From positions 1 to 15,664 of the forward strand of contig DBRW01000025.1 of assembly GCA_002306075.1 (NCBI GenBank): a DNA stretch of 15,664 nucleotides. Reading direction: 5' to 3'. The DNA is from Synergistaceae bacterium UBA1358. Lineage in GTDB: Bacteria; Synergistota; Synergistia; Synergistales; Synergistaceae. A program made the position numbers and the translations under genes. The notes under the pieces are model-generated. The model ran no database searches. It was not told where the DNA came from and saw nothing but the letters and a program-made list of their open reading frames with translations. Below are positions 1 through 6,544 of the stretch, in pieces (within the stretch, counting starts at the first letter, position 1; every line of letters begins with the position of its first letter).

Positions 1-17
1 ATCAAACTCTCCGTTTG
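1..17 (-). rRNA. rrs: 16S rRNA gene, extreme 5' end (partial)
   Basis: Read on the minus strand, bases 12 to 1 are GGAGAGTTTGAT. This is the near-universal start of bacterial 16S rRNA, the site of the common 27F primer, which continues CCTGGCTCAG. The window stops after GAT, so only about 17 bases are present. The mature 5' end is placed by analogy with known 16S molecules and could be off by a few bases. A strong rRNA-style promoter about 105 bases upstream on the same strand supports the call. Twelve bases alone would be weak evidence; the promoter and leader raise confidence. Confidence 0.75.
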
Positions 18-53
18 ATTCCTGATCTCGTTCGCTTATTTCCTTACGTACTG

Positions 54-69
54 TATTCAATTGGCAAGG
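54..69 (-). promoter_or_regulatory. boxA-like antitermination sequence in rRNA leader
   Basis: In the leader between the rRNA promoter and 16S, the minus strand reads CCTTGCCAATTGAATA. It matches about 12 of 16 positions of the CTTTGAAAACTGAATA-type boxA element recalled from Gram-positive rRNA leaders. In that family NusB and S10 bind boxA RNA and protect rRNA transcription from premature termination. The match is imperfect and the function is inferred from position. Confidence 0.4.
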
Positions 70-122
70 TTCAGTATCACCGTGTGCCGGAATAAATTCT
101 GCTCGCAACGGCGACAGGTGGT

Positions 123-180
123 AATATACTACGCTTTCGATGAAAATGCAAGCCTGTTTTTGAATTTTTTTTTGGAAAAA
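123..180 (-). promoter_or_regulatory. rRNA operon promoter with UP-like element
   Basis: On the minus strand a -35 TTGCAT (151-146) and a -10 TATATT (128-123) are separated by exactly 17 bases. Immediately upstream, 157-180 is strikingly A-rich on this strand, with a run of nine As at 173-165 and five As at 161-157. That matches the alpha-subunit-binding UP element of strong rRNA promoters. Transcription should begin near 115-119, giving a leader of about 100 bases before 16S. Confidence 0.75.
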
Positions 181-295
181 TCCGCACCTAAAGCATAAAC
201 AAGCTGCCGACTTCTTCAGATGGCTGATATTTATGGATCTGTCGTACCTTTCGGATCCCATCCGACGCAGACAGGCACACTCCGGCAGCCGGCAA

Positions 296-310
296 AAAAT
301 TGCAAATTTT
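296..310. repeat. 15-bp palindrome over the -35 region of pbp
   Basis: AAAATTGCAAATTTT is a perfect inverted repeat, AAAATT and AATTTT around a GCA centre. It ends five bases before the extended -10 element of the plus-strand promoter and so covers the -35 zone. It could be an operator or simply an AT-rich promoter flank. The sequence alone cannot tell these apart. Confidence 0.45.
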
Positions 311-314
311 ACCG

Positions 315-323
315 TGTTATAAT
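315..323 (+). promoter_or_regulatory. Extended -10 promoter for the penicillin-binding protein
   Basis: TGTTATAAT is a perfect extended -10 element (TG, one base, TATAAT). No good -35 lies 17 bases upstream, as is usual for extended -10 promoters. Transcription would start near base 330, leaving a leader of about 80 bases before the ATG at 413. The region just after the -10 is the AT palindrome TTTATATATAAA (323-334). Confidence 0.65.
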
Positions 324-412
324 TTATATATAAATGGTAGTTTACTGTGACCGACGACTGTGATCCGATGAAGAACACCGGGTCCATTTTATGACTGGGG
401 GACATTAACGTC

Positions 413-2719
413 ATGCTTTTGATGCAGTTCAACGACAAAAACTTTTCTCTCGACAAGAAAAAGAAACAGGGAAAGAATAAAAAGATTTTCAACAGGATAT
501 TTTCTCACATAGCCCTCATCGCTGCCATAGCTGCGGCGGTGCTGGCTATTTTTATTGCCCTGTTCATCAGGGACATATCCCAGTCGCTCCCCACCTCCGA
601 AGAGATACTCGGCCACGAGCCCAGTCTGGCAACGATAGTGTACGACAGGAACGAAAAGGTCGTCACGAGGCTTTTCCAGGAAAACAGGAACTGGGTCAAG
701 CTTGATGCTGTCTCCCCGTGGATGGTGAAAGCGATCCTTGCTGCCGAAGACGACAAATTTTACGATCATTCCGGAATAAGACCTGTCGCGATATTAAGGG
801 CAGGGATCGTAGATATTTTCCATCGCGGAGCGAGACAGGGCGGAAGCACGATAACGCAGCAGCTTGCGAGAAATCTTTTTCTGACAAAAGAGAAGACCAT
901 CGTCAGGAAGGCAAAAGAGGCGATCCTCGCACTGAGGCTTGAAAGGATATACACCAAGGACCAGCTTCTTGAAATGTACCTGAATACCATTTACATGGGA
1001 CACGGGGCTTACGGTATCGATTCCGCGTCAAAGAATTATTTCGGCAAATCGCCGTCCCAGCTTACGATAACGGAATCCGCGATACTTGCCGGCCTTGTTG
1101 CGGCGCCCGAAACATACAGTCCTTACAGGAATTCAGACATGTCGGCAGCAAGAAGAGAGTATGTGCTCAGGAGGATGCTCGACCTCGACTGGATATCAAA
1201 ATCAGACTATGACACCGGCGTCAGAGAACAGCCGCAACTCCTGAAAAGGGAAGCGAGCAAAAGCAGCCTCTTCCTCAAGGACTCGCCTCACTTCGTCTCC
1301 TACATACTTTTCAACAAACTGCTCCCCAAATATGGTACGGAACAGGTCTACAGAGGAGGACTGCGCGTTTACACAACGATAGACCTTGACCTCCAAAAAA
1401 AGGCTGAAGAACTCGTTTCAAAGATGAAGCATGAAGGAGCCCTCGTGGCGCTGGATCCAAACACTGGGGAGATTTTGGCCCTGGTCGGCGGCAGGGACTT
1501 CGACGCAAGCAAATTCAACAGGGCCACCCAGGCTTTCCGTCAGCCCGGTTCAGCATTCAAGCCGGTAGTATATGCGACCGCGCTGGAAAACGGATACAGG
1601 GCGGTAGACCATCTGCTGGATGCCCCGCTTCTCTTCCCCAACGGTTGGGAGCCCGGAAACTACGGCGGCAAGTATGACGGAGAAGTAACCCTTATGGATG
1701 CACTTGCAAGGTCGATAAACACTGTAGCTGTAAGGCTTGCACAGATAGACGGCGTAAGCAGGGTGGTAGACATGGCCAGAAGGATCGGGATCACTACCCC
1801 ACACCTTCCGGAAGACCTCTCTCTTGCTCTGGGTACGGCAAGCGTTACCCCTCTCGAAATGTCGGTGGCCTACTCCACGTTTGCAAACAACGGTTATAAG
1901 GTGGAGCCATACGGGATAAAAGAGGTAAAGGGGAAAAACGGCGAATCGTTCGAACAGAACGGCCCCAAGATCACAAATGCCATTTCAGTGACGACCGCGG
2001 TCACGACAAGGTCGATGCTTGAGCAGGTAGCCCTCTGGGGGACCGGCGCAAAGGCAAAGGTGGAGGGATATCAGACATTTGGCAAGACGGGAACGACGAA
2101 TGACTGGACAGACGCATGGTTTGCGGGCGGCATACCGGGGCTCGTCGTTGTAGTCTACGTTGGTAACGACGACCATACGCCCCTCGGCGGCAAGACGACC
2201 GGCACAGTGGCAGCGGTACCTGTATGGAAGGAATTTGTCTCCTTTGCCGTAAAAAAGCTCAAACTTCCCCAAACCTTTATACTCCCGCCTGATGCTGGCG
2301 TCGAGTCTGTGAACGTATGTAAGAAGACCGGGTTTCTTGCTTCGTCCGGATGTCCCGCTGCGAACATACTGCTTCCGGCCGGCCACGCGCCGATATCATA
2401 CTGTCCGTGGCACGGAGGCAGCCTCTCTGCGGCAAGGGCCGATGAGAACGCTCCGCAGCTCGTCCTTGCTCCCATCGACGATGAAATGACGCATTACAAA
2501 TACGCGATGAGAGGCCTCTCTCAGGAGCCTTCGGCATCAGATCAGGATGTTCAGGGACAGACAGCCGATACGCCTGTCGCTACGAAGAAGACAAAAGACA
2601 CTGAACATGCAAAGGCTCCGGTAAAAAATTCGGATCCCTACAAAAAGGATCCGAGCGAAGCAGAACAGATGGAAGCCAGGTATCAGGAGCTTCTCAAAAA
2701 GTATAAGATCATCGAATAG
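413..2719 (+). CDS. Class A penicillin-binding protein 1A (transglycosylase/transpeptidase)
   Basis: A bifunctional peptidoglycan synthase of 768 residues, anchored in the inner membrane and acting outside it. A lysine-rich cytoplasmic tail (14-26) precedes one membrane segment (about 31-53). The GT51 glycosyltransferase domain follows, with catalytic Glu112 in EDDKFYDHSG and the RQGGSTITQQLARNL motif (141-155). The transpeptidase domain (about 340-620) has all three active-site motifs: SAFK with Ser380 and Lys383, SIN at 434-436 and KTG at 558-560. A region with Cys636, Cys647 and Cys664 comes next, then a polar charged tail (about 700-768). The start at 413 has a GGGGGA site 10 bases upstream; a second ATG at 422 is less well placed. 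The gene has its own promoter and converges with dgt, 8 bases away, without an obvious terminator. Family assignment is firm; which class A PBP it equals elsewhere is not settled. Confidence 0.95.
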   Translation: MLLMQFNDKNFSLDKKKKQGKNKKIFNRIFSHIALIAAIAAAVLAIFIALFIRDISQSLPTSEEILGHEPSLATIVYDRNEKVVTRLFQENRNWVKLDAVSPWMVKAILAAEDDKFYDHSGIRPVAILRAGIVDIFHRGARQGGSTITQQLARNLFLTKEKTIVRKAKEAILALRLERIYTKDQLLEMYLNTIYMGHGAYGIDSASKNYFGKSPSQLTITESAILAGLVAAPETYSPYRNSDMSAARREYVLRRMLDLDWISKSDYDTGVREQPQLLKREASKSSLFLKDSPHFVSYILFNKLLPKYGTEQVYRGGLRVYTTIDLDLQKKAEELVSKMKHEGALVALDPNTGEILALVGGRDFDASKFNRATQAFRQPGSAFKPVVYATALENGYRAVDHLLDAPLLFPNGWEPGNYGGKYDGEVTLMDALARSINTVAVRLAQIDGVSRVVDMARRIGITTPHLPEDLSLALGTASVTPLEMSVAYSTFANNGYKVEPYGIKEVKGKNGESFEQNGPKITNAISVTTAVTTRSMLEQVALWGTGAKAKVEGYQTFGKTGTTNDWTDAWFAGGIPGLVVVVYVGNDDHTPLGGKTTGTVAAVPVWKEFVSFAVKKLKLPQTFILPPDAGVESVNVCKKTGFLASSGCPAANILLPAGHAPISYCPWHGGSLSAARADENAPQLVLAPIDDEMTHYKYAMRGLSQEPSASDQDVQGQTADTPVATKKTKDTEHAKAPVKNSDPYKKDPSEAEQMEARYQELLKKYKIIE

Positions 2720-2727
2720 ACCGATCC

Positions 2728-3759
2728 TCAGTCTGGCTGATATGTCCTTCCCTTGGGCCAGGGAGATGGGACGTAAATGTCCTGAAAGAGCTGAAGGGCA
2801 AATCTGTCTGTCATGCCGGAAATAAAATCTGCCGCTCCCTGAGGGTCGTCTTTGCATTTTTCTATGCGGTATCTGAACAGCGCTTCCAGGACATGCTCCA
2901 CTCTTGAGTCTTCGATCTGAGCGTTTGCATGTCTGTAGACACTTTCATAGAGGAATCCCCTGAGTGTCTCAATGGAGGCAAGCATGGAAGGACTGAAGGT
3001 CGGCCTGCTCTCCTTGCTGTTTTCAATAATATCCATTATCAGGGAGTTGATCCTCTGCGAGTGAGAAGCTCCCATTTTTTTTATGACACACTCCGGGATG
3101 TCGTGATCCGATACGATGCCTGCCCTCAGCGCATCGTCTAGGTCATGGTTCAGGTACGCGACAGAATCGGATATCCTGACCACCCAGGCCTCGAGCGACG
3201 ATGGTTCGGCAAGGTCAAAACCCGAGCGCACATCGACCTGCCCTTTGGAGTGCTGCAGTATCCCCATCCTGACTTCCCATGTGAGGTTAAGTCCCTTTCC
3301 GTCCTTTTCCAGGCAGTCGACCACCCTGAGGCTCTGTGCTGCGTGGTGGAAACCGCCGAGACCATGTTCTTTTGCCAGCGAATCGAGTACTTTTTCACCC
3401 ATATGGCCGAACGGTGTATGGCCGAGATCATGACCGAGAGCTATTGCCTCGGTAAGGTCCTCGTTGAGCAGAAGCGCTCTTGATATCGTCCTTGCTATCT
3501 GGGAAACTTCGAGCGTATGGGTGAGCCTTGTCCTGTAATGGTCTCCCTCAGGAAGCAGAAGGACCTGTGTCTTGTATTTCAGCCTTCTGAATGATTTGCT
3601 GTGGATTATTCTGTCTCTGTCTCTCTGAAAGCATGTCCTTACAGAGCATGGTTCCTCCTCTTTGAGTCTGCCCCTGCTTTGCGAAGACAGAGCTGCATGC
3701 GGAGACAGTATTTGTCTTTCGATCTCTTCCCAACGAAGGCGGGTCTCCAAGTCGATCAT
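2728..3759 (-). CDS. dgt: Deoxyguanosinetriphosphate triphosphohydrolase-like protein
   Basis: An HD-superfamily hydrolase expected to cleave dNTPs, typically dGTP, to the deoxynucleoside and triphosphate, affecting dNTP pools. From the ATG at 3759 it has 343 residues. The family signature RDRIIHSKSFRRLKYKTQV sits at 48-66. Likely metal ligands are His81, His110-Asp111 and Asp198 (in ISDSVAYLNHD), and His114 and His119 lie in the same active-site stretch GHDLGHTPFGH. The C-terminal part (about 255-340) resembles the HD-associated domain. The open frame extends upstream to a TTG at 3807, but that TTG lies beyond the terminator hairpin at 3781-3804 and has no ribosome binding site, so 3759 is preferred. 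The site before 3759 is only moderate (GGACCGGGG abutting the ATG). It is last in the minus-strand cluster. Substrate preference cannot be read from the sequence. Confidence 0.9.
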   Translation of the reverse strand: MIDLETRLRWEEIERQILSPHAALSSQSRGRLKEEEPCSVRTCFQRDRDRIIHSKSFRRLKYKTQVLLLPEGDHYRTRLTHTLEVSQIARTISRALLLNEDLTEAIALGHDLGHTPFGHMGEKVLDSLAKEHGLGGFHHAAQSLRVVDCLEKDGKGLNLTWEVRMGILQHSKGQVDVRSGFDLAEPSSLEAWVVRISDSVAYLNHDLDDALRAGIVSDHDIPECVIKKMGASHSQRINSLIMDIIENSKESRPTFSPSMLASIETLRGFLYESVYRHANAQIEDSRVEHVLEALFRYRIEKCKDDPQGAADFISGMTDRFALQLFQDIYVPSPWPKGRTYQPD

Positions 3760-3769
3760 CCCCGGTCCA

Positions 3770-3804
3770 ATAATATAAAAACGGCAGAGCAAAAGCTCTG
3801 CCGT
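3770..3804 (-). terminator. Rho-independent terminator after ppdK
   Basis: A perfect 10-bp stem (3781-3790 pairs with 3795-3804) closes on an AAAA loop in plus-strand reading. On the minus strand it is followed at once by TTTT and then a U-rich stretch ending near 3770. It begins 44 bases after the ppdK stop. Termination would separate ppdK from dgt, so dgt needs readthrough or its own promoter. Confidence 0.8.
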
Positions 3805-3806
3805 CA

Positions 3807-3812
3807 ATTATA
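3807..3812 (-). promoter_or_regulatory. Possible dgt promoter -10 overlapping the terminator
   Basis: A perfect TATAAT is read on the minus strand at 3812-3807, between the ppdK stop and the terminator hairpin. Its start point would be near 3800, inside the first arm of the hairpin. Such a transcript would carry a shortened stem and could reach dgt. The -35 region (near 3829-3835) is a poor match, GGCAAA at best, so this is tentative. Confidence 0.35.
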
Positions 3813-3848
3813 CAGGAAGGTCAGGCCTTTTGCCCCTGCGGCTGTCCC

Positions 3849-6485
3849 CTATTTAATCAGCCCAAGCGCGGAATGTGCCGCGGCCAGCCTTGATACAGGA
3901 ACTCTGAAGGGCGAACAGCTGACGTAGTTCAGACCGAGTTTATGGCAGAAGGCTACACTTAAAGGGTTACCTCCGTGTTCACCGCATATTCCCAGTTGTA
4001 TCGACGGGTTGACTTTACGGCCTCCTGCAACGCCTATCTCCATCAGGCCTCCAACTCCGTCACGATCGAGGACCGCAAACGGATTTTGCGGCAGTATCCC
4101 TTCGGCGACATACTGACCCAGGAATTTCCCTTCCGCGTCATCCCTTGAGTAGCCAAAGGTCGTCTGAGTCAGGTCATTCGTCCCGAAGCTGAAGAACTGC
4201 GCATGCTGGGCAAGCTGATCTGCGACCATTGCAGCCCTCGGGAGCTCTATCATTGTACCTACCATGTATTCAACCTGACAGCCGTATTCCTTCATTATCA
4301 CCGGAGCGATGCTGTCCACCATCACCCTCAGAATCCTCATTTCCTCTTTCGTCGCCACGAGCGGGATCATGATGTCAGGCACAGGATGCTTGCCCTCTTT
4401 TACAAGCCTGCAGGCTGCTTTGAATATGGCCCTTACCTGCATTTCATATATCTCGGGGTAGATGATGCCAAGGCGGCATCCCCTGAAACCGAGCATCGGG
4501 TTGGCTTCGTGAAGCTCGTGTACCCGCGCTGTCGTGATCTTTACAGCCTCGGCTTCCGGACTTCCCTCCGGAAGGTTTTTCAATTCCTTATCAAGGTCTG
4601 GAAGTTTCGGAAGAAATTCATGCAGCGGAGGATCAAGGAGCCTTACCGTTACAGGCAGACCGTCCATGGCATCGAAAATGCCGTAGAAATCTTCTTCCTG
4701 CATCTCTTCAAGTTTCTTAAGGGCTTCAAGCCTCTCTTCAAGGGTCGATGCAACGACCATGTCCTGCATGACGGGAAGCCTGTCCTGGGCCATGAACATA
4801 TGTTCGGTACGGCAAAGCCCTATTCCTTTTGCTCCGAAACCTCTCGCTCTTCTTGCATCTTCCGGTGTATCTGCATTTGCCCAGACCTCAAGTGTTGAGA
4901 TCCTGTCCGCCATTTTCAGCAATTCGCGGAAGTCTTCGTCAAACTGAGGTTCCATGAGTTTGACTTCTCCGAGTATGACTTCTCCCTTTGTGCCGTCTAT
5001 TGTAATAAAATCATTTTTGTTTACCGTTGTCTCACCGACAGTAAAGTTCTCCGCGGCCAGATTGATCCTGATGCTCTCAGCGCCGGAGACACACGGTTTC
5101 CCAAGTCCCCTCGCCACGACCGCCGCATGGCTCGTCATGCCTCCGTGCGCAGTGACTACGCCCTGGGCGGCAAAGAGACCGTGTATGTCATCCGGGGTGG
5201 TCTCCGGACGGACAAGTATGACTTTCTCTCCGTTCTTCCCGCGTTCCGCCGCTTCGTCCGCGTCAAAGACCACATAACCGGCTGCTGCCCCCGGTGAGGC
5301 GGGAAGTCCTTTTACGAGCGGCACAACCTTTGCCTTCGGGTCTATCTGAGGATGGAGCAGCTGTTCGACCTGTTCGGGAGCGACCCTTTCCACGGCTGTC
5401 CTCTCATCGATCAGGCCTTCCCTGTACATGTCCATCGCGACTTTTACAGCCGCCGCGGCTGTCCTTTTTCCGTTCCTCGTCTGCAGTATGTAGAGTTTGC
5501 CGCGTTCGACGGTAAACTCTATGTCCTGTGCGTCTTTGTAATGTTCCTCAAGGAGTTTGGCGATCCGGCAGAATTCCTTATAGACATCGGGCATTGCAGT
5601 CGCAAGCTGCGATATCTCAACAGGCGTCCTTATCCCCGCAACGACGTCCTCACCCTGTGCGTTGATCAGGTACTCACCGAAAAGTCTGTTTTCTCCGGTC
5701 GAAGGGCTCCTGGTGAAGCAAACTCCGGTACCGCAGTCGTCCCCGAGGTTCCCGAAGACCATCGTCACAACAGAAACGGCGGTACCGTATGACTCAGGTA
5801 TGTTGTTGATCTTTCTGTATGTCACAGCCCTGGGTGTGTTCCAGCTCCTGAATACGGCATCTATCGCAAGCCTGAGCTGCTGCCATGGATCTACAGGGAA
5901 GTCCTTCCCCGCCTCCTTAACTATCATCTTGTATTCCCCGACAAGCTCCTTCAGCGCTTCAGCTGAAAGCTGATTGTCGTCTTTGACGCCGTATTTTACC
6001 TTTTTCTCTTTTAATTTGGCCTCAAAACTTGCAAGCTCAACGCCCAATACGACATCAGAGAACATCTGGATAAAACGGCGAAAGCTGTCATAAGCGAAAC
6101 GCTCATCACCGGAGGCCTCCGCAAGGGCCTTGACCGTTTTGTCGTTGAGGCCTAGGTTGAGGATGGTGTCCATCATTCCGGGCATAGATACCGGCGCTCC
6201 GGAGCGGACCGAGACAAGCAGAGGATCTTTTTCCCTGCCGAACATCTTTCCGGCAAGAGCTTCGACCCTGGCAACGGCAGCCTTGATGTCATCCCATATG
6301 CTCAGGATAAAGTCCTGCTCCTTCCAATATTCATGGCATGCTTCAGTCGTTATTATGAACCCAGGAGGCACCGGAAGCCCTATTTTCCACATCTGGGCAA
6401 GGTTCGCCCCCTTGCCGCCAAGCAGGATCTTCATCCCTGCGTCACCTTCGCTGAAATCGTAGATATACTTTTTAGCCTCGAGCAT
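3849..6485 (-). CDS. ppdK: Pyruvate, phosphate dikinase
   Basis: Catalyses reversible conversion of ATP, phosphate and pyruvate to AMP, pyrophosphate and phosphoenolpyruvate in the cytoplasm. In anaerobes it often serves a pyrophosphate-linked glycolysis or gluconeogenesis. At 878 residues it is full length for the bacterial enzyme. The N-terminal nucleotide-binding domain includes VRSGAPVSMPGMMDTILNLG (93-112). The central swivelling domain has GGMTSHAAVVARG (448-460) with the phospho-carrier His453 and the regulatory-type Thr451. The C-terminal TIM-barrel has GFRGCRLG (666-673), SFGTNDLTQTTFGYSRDD (766-783) and catalytic Cys834 in CGEHGGNP. The ATG at 6485 follows a strong GGGGAGGT site. 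It lies 59 bases downstream of glyS with no confident promoter between, and ends at a good terminator. No PPDK regulatory kinase/phosphatase gene is present in the window. Confidence 0.97.
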   Translation of the reverse strand: MLEAKKYIYDFSEGDAGMKILLGGKGANLAQMWKIGLPVPPGFIITTEACHEYWKEQDFILSIWDDIKAAVARVEALAGKMFGREKDPLLVSVRSGAPVSMPGMMDTILNLGLNDKTVKALAEASGDERFAYDSFRRFIQMFSDVVLGVELASFEAKLKEKKVKYGVKDDNQLSAEALKELVGEYKMIVKEAGKDFPVDPWQQLRLAIDAVFRSWNTPRAVTYRKINNIPESYGTAVSVVTMVFGNLGDDCGTGVCFTRSPSTGENRLFGEYLINAQGEDVVAGIRTPVEISQLATAMPDVYKEFCRIAKLLEEHYKDAQDIEFTVERGKLYILQTRNGKRTAAAAVKVAMDMYREGLIDERTAVERVAPEQVEQLLHPQIDPKAKVVPLVKGLPASPGAAAGYVVFDADEAAERGKNGEKVILVRPETTPDDIHGLFAAQGVVTAHGGMTSHAAVVARGLGKPCVSGAESIRINLAAENFTVGETTVNKNDFITIDGTKGEVILGEVKLMEPQFDEDFRELLKMADRISTLEVWANADTPEDARRARGFGAKGIGLCRTEHMFMAQDRLPVMQDMVVASTLEERLEALKKLEEMQEEDFYGIFDAMDGLPVTVRLLDPPLHEFLPKLPDLDKELKNLPEGSPEAEAVKITTARVHELHEANPMLGFRGCRLGIIYPEIYEMQVRAIFKAACRLVKEGKHPVPDIMIPLVATKEEMRILRVMVDSIAPVIMKEYGCQVEYMVGTMIELPRAAMVADQLAQHAQFFSFGTNDLTQTTFGYSRDDAEGKFLGQYVAEGILPQNPFAVLDRDGVGGLMEIGVAGGRKVNPSIQLGICGEHGGNPLSVAFCHKLGLNYVSCSPFRVPVSRLAAAHSALGLIK

Positions 6486-6544
6486 CCTGTGACCTCCCCA
6501 AAGTAAGTATGACTGGCATGTCTATGATCAAATATCCCCTATTT

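Larger units (their letters stand above)
18..412. other. Divergent intergenic region between 16S rRNA and pbp
   Basis: This 395-base gene-free stretch holds two back-to-back promoters: the rRNA promoter on the minus strand (about 123-180) and the pbp promoter on the plus strand (315-323). About 135 bases separate them. That middle part contains a 6-bp hairpin-forming repeat (251-256 with 260-265, loop CCC) and a small CCGG repeat (282-292). I see no credible reading frame, tRNA or riboswitch here. Confidence 0.7.

Noticed and set aside
1..19. Perfect ATCAAAC/GTTTGAT hairpin read as a transcription terminator
   Set aside because: No T tract follows on either visible side, and the minus strand matches the conserved start of 16S rRNA, a better explanation.
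251..265. TCGGAT/ATCCGA hairpin as a regulatory RNA element
   Set aside because: It is upstream of both promoters, so it is probably not transcribed; a 6-bp repeat of this size arises easily by chance.
368..394. Eight-codon leader ORF before pbp (ATG at 368, TGA at 392)
   Set aside because: No ribosome binding site precedes it and the peptide has no run of regulatory codons; such short frames are expected by chance.
2720..2765. Terminator between the convergent pbp and dgt genes
   Set aside because: Only a weak TCCCT/AGGGA hairpin near 2747-2765 inside dgt was seen, without a T tract.
6486..6544. Promoter between glyS and ppdK
   Set aside because: TTGATC and TTGAAA can be found as -35 candidates but no acceptable -10 follows at 16-18 bases; readthrough from glyS is simpler.
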